In this document: one piece after another, positions 42,913 through 50,746 of the stretch
How positions within the stretch are numbered: position 1 is the stretch's first letter
Layout: every line of letters begins with the position of its first letter
DNA from: Candidatus Saccharibacteria bacterium UBA6664
GTDB lineage: Bacteria; Patescibacteriota; Saccharimonadia; Saccharimonadales; Saccharimonadaceae
Assembly: GCA_002455275.1 (NCBI GenBank)
Contig: DKKO01000005.1
Coordinates: 8,863-72,862 of the forward strand
Length of the DNA stretch: 64,000 nt
Reading direction: 5' to 3'
Notes under the pieces: model-generated
What the model saw: only the letters and a program-made list of their open reading frames with translations
What the model was told of the DNA's origin: nothing
The model's database searches: none
Translations under genes and position numbers: made by a program

Positions 42913-43210
42913 CATTAACTTTAAACAAACGGTGTATAAGATAGTAGCAAGTATCCCTGAAGGTCGCGTGATGACCTATGGTGATATCGCAGCGCTAGCA
43001 GGCCATCCGTACGCAGCGCGTCAAGTGGGTGGATTGGCTCATTTCGGACCTTCAGACCTGCCATGGCACAGAGTGGTAAATAGAAATGGCGACTGCGCAA
43101 GTGGTTACTATGGAGGTAAAGAAGGTCATAAGCAAACGCTTGAGCAAGAAGGCTTCAAGCTTAAAGAGTACAGAATTGTTGATTTTAAGGAGCGCAGATG
43201 GCTTCCGTAA
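42902..43210 (+). CDS. atl: Alkyltransferase-like protein (MGMT family without catalytic Cys)
   Basis: The 102-residue DNA-binding domain of O6-alkylguanine transferase. The active-site PCHRV reads PWHRVV, so the acceptor Cys is replaced by Trp as in ATL proteins, which bind alkylated bases and flag them for nucleotide excision repair. Helix-turn-helix and Arg finger region GHPYAARQVGGLA is present. Overlaps the upstream HAD gene by 11 bases and miaA by 13 bases. Confidence 0.9.
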   Translation: MTSNINFKQTVYKIVASIPEGRVMTYGDIAALAGHPYAARQVGGLAHFGPSDLPWHRVVNRNGDCASGYYGGKEGHKQTLEQEGFKLKEYRIVDFKERRWLP

Positions 43211-44082
43211 GTGATAATCAACAGCCACTGCTCGTAATTGTCGGATCAACCGCCAGCGGCAAGACTGGTCTAGCGATTGAGGTAGCCAAGCTATTCGGTG
43301 GTGAGGTCATCTGTGCAGATTCAAGGACGATTTATAAGGGTATGGATGTCGGCACAGCCAAACCCACAGAGGAAGAACAACAGGCAGTGCCTCATTGGGG
43401 GTTAGATTTGGTGGAGCCTTCCGAGGACTTTAGTGCGGCTGACTTTAAGCGATATGCTTTAGATAAAGTCGAGGAGATACGAGTGAGGGGAAACCTCCCG
43501 ATAATTACTGGGGGAACAGGGCTCTATATCGATGCGATACTGTTTGACTATCAGTTTGGTCCAAGGGTCGACGCCGGCAACAGGAAGCGGCTCGAAGCAA
43601 TGGAATTGGATGAACTATATCAGTATTGTGCAGACAACAACATTAAATTACCAGAAAATTACAAAAACAAACGCTACGTGATTCGAGCGATTGAGAAAAA
43701 AAACATAAGCACCACGAGAAAAAACGAACCAATAGACAATACTATAGTAGTTGGAATAACAACAGAAAATGAAGAATTACGCAGACGAATCGAAGACAGG
43801 TTTGAACACATGCTTAAGCACGATGTTGTTTCGGAGGCTACTATGTTGGGCAAAAAATACGGCTGGGACAACCAAGCAATGACAGGAAATATATATCCTT
43901 TGATTAGGCTGTATCTAAAAAAAGAGATTACCTTGAGTGAACTTAGAGATAAATTTACAACACTTGATTGGCAACTTGCTAAACGTCAACGAACTTGGTT
44001 GAAGCGAAATCCTTACGTACACTGGGTGTCCTTAACAGAGGCGCTATCCACCATCCGAACCCTGCTCGCGCATGAGCAATAA
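43198..44082 (+). CDS. miaA: tRNA dimethylallyltransferase MiaA
   Basis: Adds a dimethylallyl group to A37 of tRNAs reading UNN codons. P loop VGSTASGKTGLAIEVAK at residue 13, ADSRTIYKGMDVGTAKPT, LPIITGGTGLYIDAILF and LAKRQRTWLKRN near the end. 294 residues, normal though at the short end. The start overlaps the ATL gene and follows AAGGAG. Last gene of the thrS operon. Confidence 0.95.
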   Translation: MASVSDNQQPLLVIVGSTASGKTGLAIEVAKLFGGEVICADSRTIYKGMDVGTAKPTEEEQQAVPHWGLDLVEPSEDFSAADFKRYALDKVEEIRVRGNLPIITGGTGLYIDAILFDYQFGPRVDAGNRKRLEAMELDELYQYCADNNIKLPENYKNKRYVIRAIEKKNISTTRKNEPIDNTIVVGITTENEELRRRIEDRFEHMLKHDVVSEATMLGKKYGWDNQAMTGNIYPLIRLYLKKEITLSELRDKFTTLDWQLAKRQRTWLKRNPYVHWVSLTEALSTIRTLLAHEQ

Positions 44083-44120
44083 ATGTGCTATCATAAAGCA
44101 AGAAAGTTATTCGGTAGGGT

Positions 44121-44723
44121 ATGATTGACGCACTATTTGGCTCAAAGACGCGCATAAAATTGCTTCACCTGTTTTTAAACAATCCAGGTAAATCTTTTTA
44201 TGTTCGTGAGATAACCCGACTGATCGATGAGCAAATCAACTCTGTTCGTCGTGAACTCTCAAATATGCTTAACGTAGGTATTATCAAAAGTGACAGCGCT
44301 GATAACAAACTGTACTACGAAGTAAATCAGCGTTACGAGCACTATGTGCCACTAAGGGCGATATTTGCGGATGAAGTTGTGGCGAGTGAGCCAATTGCTC
44401 AGACCCAACCATCAACACTAGACTGGCAAGCAAAGCTAGATGAGCTAGGTAGTATCAAGCTGGCTGCCTTATCCGGAGTATTTGTTCAAAATTCTGGTAG
44501 TAGCGTGGATTTGCTACTTGTGGGTACTCCTGCGCCGGCAAAACTTCGTGCGTTTATAAAGGCACTTGAGAAGAAAGAGGGCAGAGAAATTAACTACAGT
44601 GTGATGCCATATGATGAGTTTTACTATCGCTTGAGTATTCGTGATAAATTTATAACAGAACTAATAGCGAGCAAACATACATTGCTGCGCGACGAAGAAC
44701 ACGTGCTGACAAGACAGAAATAG
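44121..44723 (+). CDS. Winged-helix transcriptional regulator with nucleotidyltransferase-like C-terminus
   Basis: The N-terminal 75 residues form a winged helix (LFGSKTRIKLLHLFLNNPGKSFYVREITRLI; SVRRELSNMLNVGIIKSDSADNKLYYEV). The C-terminal part (AALSGVFVQNSGSSVDLLLVGTPAPAKLRAFIKALEKKEGREINYSVMPYDEFYYR) resembles the minimal nucleotidyltransferase domain fused to such regulators in CPR and archaea. Predicted repressor or antitoxin-like regulator; target unknown. Seven bases before the next gene, so co-transcribed. Confidence 0.75.
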   Translation: MIDALFGSKTRIKLLHLFLNNPGKSFYVREITRLIDEQINSVRRELSNMLNVGIIKSDSADNKLYYEVNQRYEHYVPLRAIFADEVVASEPIAQTQPSTLDWQAKLDELGSIKLAALSGVFVQNSGSSVDLLLVGTPAPAKLRAFIKALEKKEGREINYSVMPYDEFYYRLSIRDKFITELIASKHTLLRDEEHVLTRQK

Positions 44724-44730
44724 GAGGAAT

Positions 44731-45369
44731 ATGTTCGATATTGAGTATAAAGGCGGTAACACCGTTACGATAACAACGAAAAAAAGCAAATTGGTTACTG
44801 ACCCAAAGCTTAGTTTGGTTGGGCTTAAAGACCTTGATACTAAAGGGGCAGTACAGCTTGCTACAGAAGCTCGATTCGTAACAGCCGGTAGCGACACCCT
44901 ACTAAGTCTGGAAGGCCCTGGTGAATATGAGGTAGGAGACTTCTCTATACGCGGAATCGCGGCTGAGCGACACATAGATACAGAGGCAGATCCAAAGATT
45001 TCAACTATGTATCGGATTGAAGTTGGTGATGTTCGACTGGCGCTCATTGGCAACATCAAAGGTAAATTATCAGAGGACCAATTGGAAAGCTTGGGAGTAA
45101 TAGATCTGGTAATCGTTCCGGTAGGTGGTGGAGGATACACGCTCGACGCTGTGAGCGCCACACATTTAGTGCGTGATATCGATGCGAAACTAGTGATTCC
45201 TATACACTACGCAGACAAAGCGTTAAAATATGAGGTTCCACAAGACGATTTGAGCCTGTTTGTTAGTGAGTTTGGTGGCACGGTAGAGAATGTTGGTACG
45301 AAATTTAAGGTAAAATCAGCCAGTAGCTTACCGCTTACGCAGACTATTTTTGAACTTCAGCGAAGTTAA
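44731..45369 (+). CDS. Metallo-beta-lactamase-fold protein lacking the HxHxDH site
   Basis: The sequence follows the COG2220 (UPF0173-like) fold: MFDIEYKGGNTVTITTKKSKLVTDP at the start and DLVIVPVGGGGYTLDAVSATHLVRDIDAKLVIPIHYAD near residue 130-170. The HxHxDH metal motif expected near residue 50-60 is absent, and only the final PIHY histidine remains. It is therefore likely a non-catalytic member. Follows the winged-helix regulator after seven bases with AGGAGG. Confidence 0.75.
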   Translation: MFDIEYKGGNTVTITTKKSKLVTDPKLSLVGLKDLDTKGAVQLATEARFVTAGSDTLLSLEGPGEYEVGDFSIRGIAAERHIDTEADPKISTMYRIEVGDVRLALIGNIKGKLSEDQLESLGVIDLVIVPVGGGGYTLDAVSATHLVRDIDAKLVIPIHYADKALKYEVPQDDLSLFVSEFGGTVENVGTKFKVKSASSLPLTQTIFELQRS

Positions 45370-45389
45370 TAGGGTACGAAATGGATAAT

Positions 45390-45417
45390 AAAATCTCCGC
45401 GGAGTGCGGAGATTTTA
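45390..45417. terminator. Bidirectional terminator
   Basis: AAAATCTCCGC (45390-45400), GGAGT loop, GCGGAGATTTT (45406-45416), T-rich on both strands. It includes the last codon of the convergent rpmB gene. Confidence 0.88.
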
Positions 45418-45630
45418 TTTTGCTGCCTTTACGGCTGGTTGCAGGAGGCCTTTTTTCTTGAGCGTTCGGATTGCTTGGGTCGACAAGGTCATGGTAACCT
45501 TTTGACCGTCTACAACAAACGTTTTCTTTTGAAGATTTGGCTTAAAGACACGTTTGGTGCGACGCAAAGAGAAGCTCACATTGTGGCCATACTGTTTACC
45601 TTTACCGGTCAGTTCACATCGTGCTGCCAT
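45415..45630 (-). CDS. rpmB: 50S ribosomal protein bL28
   Basis: 71-residue large-subunit protein with the family start MAARCELTGKGKQYGHNVSFSLRRTKR. The start at 45630 is chosen because AAAAAGGATG lies just upstream and the family begins with MA-RCE-TGK; an ATG 24 bases earlier would add non-homologous residues. Single-gene unit on the - strand. Confidence 0.93.
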   Translation of the reverse strand: MAARCELTGKGKQYGHNVSFSLRRTKRVFKPNLQKKTFVVDGQKVTMTLSTQAIRTLKKKGLLQPAVKAAK

Positions 45631-45730
45631 AATTAATACATCCTTTTTGGTCAATCTGTACCATTTTAGCGGTTTTTATAAGATTAGTCAAGGTGTAAGA
45701 GCTGCTTACGATACGATATACTAAAAGAGT

Positions 45731-46360
45731 ATGGACATTACTTATTTGATGATTGTGCTTGTCGTGATTTTGTTTTCAATGACATTACACGAAGCAATGC
45801 ACGGATTCATGAGTTATTGGCTTGGAGACGACACCGCTAAACTGCAGGGTCGCCTGACATTAAACCCAATAAAGCATATTGATCCGTTTCTGACTATCCT
45901 GCTACCACTTATGCTAGCGATAATTGGAGGCCCAATTTTTGGTGGTGCGAAACCAGTACCGTTCAACCCTTCTCGTTTGCGCTACGACGAGTGGGGCATG
46001 GCGTTGGTGGCTGCAGCCGGGCCGTTGACTAATTTTGTTATTGCCTTTATATTCTACGCTTTTTATGTACTATTACCTCTCGGTGATGGCAATCTTGCAA
46101 AACAATTTTTGGAGGCAGGCGTATATGTGAATCTAGGTTTCTTTGTATTTAACATGTTACCAATACCCCCACTAGACGGCTCGCGAGTAATGTATGCTTT
46201 GGCACCTGACTTTGTACGACGTGGTATGGAGGTAATGGAGCAGTACGGCTTGGTAGTCGTGTTTATTATCGTCATCTTTGGTAGTGCAGTGATTGGTGGC
46301 TTCATGCAAGCGGCCATCTATGGCATACTCCAGCTATTCCAGGCAATTTTTGGACTTTGA
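45731..46360 (+). CDS. Site-2 protease-like M50 family membrane metalloprotease
   Basis: Short M50 protein of 209 residues with HEAMH in MTLHEAMHGFMSYWLG near residue 20 and NMLPIPPLDGSRVMYAL (the NxxPxxPLDG motif) near residue 140. Five to six membrane segments. No PDZ domain, so it belongs to the minimal YwhC-like group. TATACT ends eight bases before the ATG. Probable role: intramembrane cleavage of membrane proteins or signal-peptide remnants; substrate unknown. Confidence 0.88.
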   Translation: MDITYLMIVLVVILFSMTLHEAMHGFMSYWLGDDTAKLQGRLTLNPIKHIDPFLTILLPLMLAIIGGPIFGGAKPVPFNPSRLRYDEWGMALVAAAGPLTNFVIAFIFYAFYVLLPLGDGNLAKQFLEAGVYVNLGFFVFNMLPIPPLDGSRVMYALAPDFVRRGMEVMEQYGLVVVFIIVIFGSAVIGGFMQAAIYGILQLFQAIFGL

Positions 46361-46379
46361 ATCGGCGCGGGTATATAAT
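46350..46379 (+). promoter_or_regulatory. Promoter of candidate ncRNA
   Basis: TTGGAC (46350-46355), 18-base spacer, TATAAT (46374-46379). It starts inside the end of the protease gene. Confidence 0.7.
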
Positions 46380-46385
46380 AAAAGT

Positions 46386-46528
46386 AGTCCCAAAGGACGT
46401 GACGTAAATGATTTCCTAACGTCATTTGATAGGGAGTTTATACGTTTCATACTGTGGTATGAGGCAGCAAACACCCACCTTGCATTTACGCGGGGATATA
46501 TCAAGCGTCGCCTCGTTTGGGACTTTTT
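46386..46528 (+). ncRNA. Candidate novel structured ncRNA
   Basis: A stand-alone unit of about 143 bases with no ORF that fits. It begins with AGTCCCAAA (46386-46394) and ends with the complement TTTGGGACT (46516-46524) followed by TTTTG. Inside, CGTAAATG (46403-46410) pairs with CATTTACG (46483-46490), and TCATAC-TGTG-GTATGA (46447-46462) makes an apical hairpin. The overall shape is a long interrupted hairpin like 6S RNA, but no conserved 6S feature was identified. The tRNA-Pro gene starts eight bases later. Confidence 0.6.
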
Positions 46529-46535
46529 GTGTAAC

Positions 46536-46611
46536 CGGGATGTGGCGCAGTTGGTAGCGCGCACCGCTGGGGGTGGTGAGGCCGCTGGTTCAAGTCCAGT
46601 CATCCCGACCA
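46536..46611 (+). tRNA. tRNA-Pro (GGG)
   Basis: Acceptor CGGGATG with CATCCCG, D arm GCGC/GCGC, anticodon stem CACCG/TGGTG with loop CTGGGGG giving GGG, T arm GCTGG-TTCAAGT-CCAGT, discriminator A and encoded CCA. 76 bases. Confidence 0.95.
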
Positions 46612-46650
46612 GATGGTATACTTATAGTAAATGATAATCACGAGACAAAC

Positions 46651-47541
46651 ATGAAGCAACTAATATCCGTACGAGCTCTCATTCGAAATGACAATAAAAC
46701 CCTTCTTCTTCGTCGTGCCAACGGCCGAGAATCGATATTGGGGAGATATGAGTTGCCTGGAGGCAAACTTGGCTACGGTGAACAGCCAGAGGACGCTCTG
46801 GCGCGTTATATAAAAGATGACGCAGGCTTGAACATTCAAACCGCACAATTATTTGATGTCATTACTTATATTGACCACGATGATAGAGACATTCAGTATA
46901 CCTTTATCTTATATCTAGTCAGTTTAGGAGAAGGTGGGAACAAGATTTCACTAAGCGTAAACTATGATCATTATATTTGGAAGACATTGGCAGATGTGCA
47001 GCAGTCCGAGCTTACTGAATCTGCTAAACTTTTACTCGGTATCTCGAGTCAAGACATCAAATCAGCCCCTAAGGGTGAACTAATAGATGCGGGTAATTCT
47101 CTAAGCGAGACTAACCCCGACCACGTGATTGTGTACTCAGATGGCGGCTCAAGAGGTAATCCTGGTCCGTCTGCGAGTGGTTTCGTGATTATGAATGCTG
47201 GCGAGGAGGTGGTGCATCAAGGAGGTATGTACCTAGGGGTGACCACAAATAACCAGGCGGAGTATCACGGTGTACGACTTGGCCTCGAAAAAGCCTTAGA
47301 AATGGGTGCCAAAACTGTCGACTTCAAGATGGATAGTCTGCTGGTGGTTAATCAGCTGAACGGTATATACAAGATTAAAAACCGCGATCTGTGGCCGATT
47401 AGCGAACGTATTAAAGATCTTGAGAGGCAATTTGATAAGGTAACATTTACCCATGTTCGACGCGAGTTTAATCAGCTCGCAGACGGTATGGTAAACAAAA
47501 TCTTAGATGCTCACGCCAACGGTAGTACCAATACAGTATAA
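46651..47541 (+). CDS. Nudix hydrolase-RNase HI fusion protein
   Basis: 296 residues in two domains. The N-terminal domain (residues 1-130) is Nudix-like: KTLLLRRANGRESILGRYELPGGKLGYGEQPEDALARYIKDDAGL; the Nudix box has Asp-Asp where RE..EE is normal, so it may be weak or inactive. The C-terminal domain (about 155-290) is RNase HI: IVYSDGGSRGNPGPSASGFVI, NNQAEYHGVRLGLEKAL, DFKMDSLLVVNQLNG and HVRREFNQLADGMVN, with all catalytic acids in place. The start at 46651 avoids the tRNA gene upstream. The stop codon lies within the -10 box of the RNase P RNA. Confidence 0.88.
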   Translation: MKQLISVRALIRNDNKTLLLRRANGRESILGRYELPGGKLGYGEQPEDALARYIKDDAGLNIQTAQLFDVITYIDHDDRDIQYTFILYLVSLGEGGNKISLSVNYDHYIWKTLADVQQSELTESAKLLLGISSQDIKSAPKGELIDAGNSLSETNPDHVIVYSDGGSRGNPGPSASGFVIMNAGEEVVHQGGMYLGVTTNNQAEYHGVRLGLEKALEMGAKTVDFKMDSLLVVNQLNGIYKIKNRDLWPISERIKDLERQFDKVTFTHVRREFNQLADGMVNKILDAHANGSTNTV

Positions 47542-47542
47542 T
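47537..47542 (+). promoter_or_regulatory. -10 box of rnpB
   Basis: TATAAT overlapping the stop codon of the RNase H fusion gene, seven bases before the P1 stem of RNase P RNA. Confidence 0.75.
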
Positions 47543-47544
47543 AG

Positions 47545-47882
47545 AGAAGCAGCCTGGTGAGCGATCGCTGGCATCTTATGGTGCGAGAGGAAAGTCCGGG
47601 CAGTATAGAGCAAGACAGTTGCTAACGGCAACCGAGGGAAACCTTAGGGAAAGTGCCACAGAAACGAAACCGCCTCATTTGAGGTAAGGATGAAACGAGT
47701 AGTGTAAGAGACTACAGCGACGTACGGTGACGTACGAAGGAGGTAAACCCTGTCTACTGCAAGGAGGATTTCACTAAAAGGTTGCTCGCCTGAGGTCCGA
47801 TAACCGCTTGAGCTGCGTGGTAACGCGTAGACTAGATAGATGATCGTTCTCGACAGAACCCGGCTTACAGCTGGGCTGCGCA
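47545..47882 (+). ncRNA. rnpB: RNase P RNA (bacterial type A)
   Basis: Catalytic RNA that matures tRNA 5' ends. Conserved P4 strands are GAGGAAAGTCCGGGC (about 47586-47600) and ACAGAACCCGGCTTAC (about 47853-47868). P1 is GCAGCC (47549-47554) with GGCTGC (47874-47879). Internal AAGGGTGAAA-like core and GAGG stretches fit. Encoded directly after the RNase H fusion and ended by its own terminator. Confidence 0.96.
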
Positions 47883-47890
47883 TAGTATGA

Positions 47891-47917
47891 GGAGGGGCAC
47901 GCCCCTCCGATTGCTTT
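47891..47917 (+). terminator. Terminator of rnpB
   Basis: GGAGGGGC/GCCCCTCC hairpin (47891-47908) followed by GATTGCTTTTG. Confidence 0.75.
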
Positions 47918-47970
47918 TGAGGTTAACTCAAAAAATCATCTCCACCCCCTAAATCTCGACTTTCGTCTCG

Positions 47971-47999
47971 TAAAAACACTCCTTCAAACGAAGGAGTGT
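47971..47999 (-). terminator. Terminator of infC-rpmI-rplT
   Basis: ACACTCCTTC/GAAGGAGTGT with an AAAC loop; on the - strand it is followed by TTTTTA. Confidence 0.88.
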
Positions 48000-48019
48000 C
48001 TTGGTAGTTCGAATTCTAT

Positions 48020-48361
48020 CTACTTAACTTGCTTTACGATAGCTGAGAAGGCTTTTGGCTCATTTACCGCTAGTTCTGCAAGTACTTTGCGGTCAAGTTC
48101 GACGTTAGCCTTCTTTAGGGCATTAATCAGTTGACCATAAGTAGTGCCGTTTTCACGGGCTGCCGCGTTGATACGGCTAATCCACAGCTGACGAAAGTCG
48201 CGTTTGCGGTTTCGACGGTCGCGGTATGCGTATTGAAGGGCACGAATAACACCTTGCTTCGCTAATCTGAAGCTTCGGGTACGGTTGTGCTGCATGCCTT
48301 TAGCAGCTTTTAAAATTTTCTTGTGCTTTGCGCGTGCAGGGACGCCTCGTTTTACTCGCAT
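48020..48361 (-). CDS. rplT: 50S ribosomal protein bL20
   Basis: Early assembly protein of the 50S subunit. 113 residues with MRVKRGVPARAKHKKILKAAKGM and RNRKRDFRQLWISRINAAARENG, the family signature. Two bases after rpmI, in the conserved infC-rpmI-rplT order. Confidence 0.97.
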   Translation of the reverse strand: MRVKRGVPARAKHKKILKAAKGMQHNRTRSFRLAKQGVIRALQYAYRDRRNRKRDFRQLWISRINAAARENGTTYGQLINALKKANVELDRKVLAELAVNEPKAFSAIVKQVK

Positions 48362-48363
48362 TA

Positions 48364-48558
48364 CTAAACTCCTAGGGCTCGTTTAATGTTCTTAGCCATG
48401 GCGCCGGTTACTTCACCAGTGGTGTTGATAGCGCGTTTGCGGCTTTTACTTTTCTTGGCTAACAGGTGACCACCTGATGCGCGCTGTCGAGTGATTTTAC
48501 CACTACCAGTAATCTTTACTCGCTTTGCGGTGCCTTTGTGGGTTTTCATCTTTGGCAT
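48364..48558 (-). CDS. rpmI: 50S ribosomal protein bL35
   Basis: 64 residues, MPKMKTHKGTAKRVKITGSGK at the start and LLAKKSKSRKR in the middle. The start overlaps the infC stop (TAATG), so translation is coupled. Confidence 0.97.
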   Translation of the reverse strand: MPKMKTHKGTAKRVKITGSGKITRQRASGGHLLAKKSKSRKRAINTTGEVTGAMAKNIKRALGV

Positions 48559-49064
48559 TACTTGCTCCTTACTACTATGCTGAGGTTTCGGCCAGCCATT
48601 TGTGGCTGCTGTTCAACCACTGCATCATTCTCTAGCTGCCCAACAATTCGATCTATAAGCTCGTATCCGAGCTCTTTGTGCGCCATTTCGCGTCCACGGT
48701 AGAAAATTTGAATTCGTACCTTGTGGCCTTCAGATAGAAAGCCACGAATCTTTCGAAGCTTAATCTCAAGATCTCCACTGCCTATCTTGAGCCCAAACCT
48801 CATTTGCTTTAGTTCACTTTGTCGCGAATTTTTGCGATTCTTCTGTTGCTCCTTCATCTTTTGATACTGGTACTTACCCCAGTCGATGATTTTTGCTACA
48901 GGTGGATCTGCATTGGGTGAGATTTCTACAAGGTCTACACCCGCTTCTTCCGCTCTGGCGAGAGCCTCGTTTCGGGGGAGGATACCAAGTTGTTCCCCGC
49001 TTGACCCGATAACGCGCAGCTCTGGTGCACGAATAGCGTCATTGATACGGATGGGTTGACTGAT
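48558..49064 (-). CDS. infC: Translation initiation factor IF-3, starting at AUC
   Basis: 168 residues: N-terminal domain SQPIRINDAIRAPELRVIG to ADPPVAKIIDWGKYQYQKM, linker and C-terminal domain KQMRFGLKIGSGDLEIKLRKI to GRNLSIVVRSK. The first ATG in frame (48857) would remove the whole N-terminal domain. Going upstream, the frame meets TAA with no ATG, GTG or TTG near the homologous start, but has ATC (49064-49062) seven bases after AAAAGGAG. IF-3 genes of many bacteria use AUU/AUC/AUA, which IF-3 itself rejects, giving autoregulation. The same is inferred here. Confidence 0.93.
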   Translation of the reverse strand: MSQPIRINDAIRAPELRVIGSSGEQLGILPRNEALARAEEAGVDLVEISPNADPPVAKIIDWGKYQYQKMKEQQKNRKNSRQSELKQMRFGLKIGSGDLEIKLRKIRGFLSEGHKVRIQIFYRGREMAHKELGYELIDRIVGQLENDAVVEQQPQMAGRNLSIVVRSK

Positions 49065-49162
49065 TGTAGATCTCCTTTTTGCTTAGAGTTGATGCGCTGG
49101 CTAACTACCGTTACCAATACGTTTAACTCGTAAGCTATTTTATCACAGATGACAAGGTATTT

Positions 49163-50680
49163 TCAAGAGGTAATCATTCGGTACTGCAAAGCTTCCGCAA
49201 TGTGGCTTGGCTGTATCGATTCTGCACCTGCAAGATCGGCGATTGTTCGCGCTACTTTAATAATTTTGAAGTAGCTTCGAGCGCTTATATGTAGTGAACT
49301 GCTGGCTTTGCTAAGTATATTCTTACACTCGTCCGATAGAGTTAGAAGGAATTTAACTTCTTTTGATGATAAATTACTGTTGTAAGTTGTACTACTATTA
49401 TATCTGTTATGCTGTAATAAAATAGCTTTTTCAATCGATTCCCGAGCTGACTTTTGTTGTGTATTAGTCTTCGTTGAATGATTTAATAACTCCTCGTTTG
49501 ATACTCGGCCGACGCTGACGACCAAGTCTATACGGTCAAGAAGTGGGCCGGAAAGCCGTTGCTGGTACGAGAGTATTTGAGTACTCGTGCATCGGCATTC
49601 TTTCGTATCATCACCATAATACCCACAAGGACATGGGTTCATTGTGGCAACAAGCATAAAGTTAGAAGGGTAGGCGATGTGACCGTTTGCGCGACTTATT
49701 GAAACTTGCCCGTCTTCCAAAGGTTGTCGCAGCGATTCCAGGCTTGCACGAGGGTATTCGGGTATTTCATCTAAAAACAATACACCCAAATGGGCAAGAC
49801 TTATCTCTCCAGGCTTTGGCTTAGCGCCACCACCTATCAGTGCTACACGACTCGCAGTATGATGGGGAGATCGAAACGGACGATCATGGATGATTTCATC
49901 TATCGTTTCACCAGCTAGGCTATGCAATTTTGTTACTGCCACTTGTTCTTGCTTTGACAAAGGTGTTAAAAGAGAAACAAGGGTTTTGGCTAGCATTGTC
50001 TTTCCAGCCCCAGGAGGGCCAGATAAGAGGATATTGTGGTGTCCAGCCGCTGCAATTGTCATCGCTCGCTTAGCAACCTCTTGACCGTGCACGTCATCAA
50101 GGACGGAGGTTACCCTGGGTTCAGGTATGGCCATATCCGTGGCACTGGTGGTTGGCAGAGCCTTTTCACCCTTTAGGTGCAGAAAGATCTCCTTTAACGA
50201 GTTGGCACCAATGATGTCAATACCTTCAACTAAGAGGGCCTGCTCGATGTTTTCTTTCGGTATATACAGTCGCTTCAAGCCATTATCGCGTGCAGTTTCA
50301 GCAATCGACACAATGCCACGTACAGGCCGTATATCACCGTCTAAAGCAAGTTCGCCGGCAAATGCCGCATCATCAAGCTCATTGTTCTTCAGCTGACCAG
50401 AGGCGGCGAGAATCGATAATGCGATAGGCAAGTCAAAGTGAGTGCCATCTTTCGGTAGTTGTGCAGGAGCGAGGTTAATAACCAATTTTTTTGCAGGGAA
50501 ATCGAGGTAGGAGTTAGTGATTGCGCTTCTTACACGCTCTCTAGCTTCATCGATGGCTTTACTACCCATACCAACTATCTGAAGACTAGGAAGGCCATTT
50601 TTTAGATCACTCTCCACTATCACTAGAGAGCCATCATATCCAATTGGGGCGACTGTTCGCACCTTAGCAACCACCGACAT
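49163..50680 (-). CDS. comM: YifB/ComM-like AAA+ ATPase (Mg-chelatase family)
   Basis: 505 residues: N-terminal Lon-like domain (KVRTVAPIGYDGSLVIVESDLKNGLPSLQIVGM), AAA+ core with Walker A SGPPGAGKTML near residue 215, Walker B LFLDEIPEYPRASLE and a C-terminal Mg-chelatase-type domain. A zinc-type CPCGYYGDDTKECRC stretch is present. ComM proteins are branch-migration helicases in natural transformation. With the retractile type IV pilus here, DNA uptake is a reasonable inference. The start at 50680 fits the family; it is divergent from the tmRNA gene. Confidence 0.92.
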   Translation of the reverse strand: MSVVAKVRTVAPIGYDGSLVIVESDLKNGLPSLQIVGMGSKAIDEARERVRSAITNSYLDFPAKKLVINLAPAQLPKDGTHFDLPIALSILAASGQLKNNELDDAAFAGELALDGDIRPVRGIVSIAETARDNGLKRLYIPKENIEQALLVEGIDIIGANSLKEIFLHLKGEKALPTTSATDMAIPEPRVTSVLDDVHGQEVAKRAMTIAAAGHHNILLSGPPGAGKTMLAKTLVSLLTPLSKQEQVAVTKLHSLAGETIDEIIHDRPFRSPHHTASRVALIGGGAKPKPGEISLAHLGVLFLDEIPEYPRASLESLRQPLEDGQVSISRANGHIAYPSNFMLVATMNPCPCGYYGDDTKECRCTSTQILSYQQRLSGPLLDRIDLVVSVGRVSNEELLNHSTKTNTQQKSARESIEKAILLQHNRYNSSTTYNSNLSSKEVKFLLTLSDECKNILSKASSSLHISARSYFKIIKVARTIADLAGAESIQPSHIAEALQYRMITS

Positions 50681-50725
50681 ACTGCTTAAAGTTAACCACA
50701 CCTGTCTTATACAAGCAATCTATGG

Positions 50726-50731
50726 TATAAT
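50726..50731 (+). promoter_or_regulatory. -10 box of ssrA
   Basis: TATAAT, 15 bases before the tmRNA 5' end. No convincing -35 box. Confidence 0.6.
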
Positions 50732-50746
50732 AACAGAGGTATGTAT

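Noticed and set aside
46386..46528. SRP (4.5S) RNA as identity of the ncRNA candidate
   Set aside because: The conserved apical GGAA loop with the AGCAG/CAGG internal loops is not present, although a GGCAGC stretch occurs.
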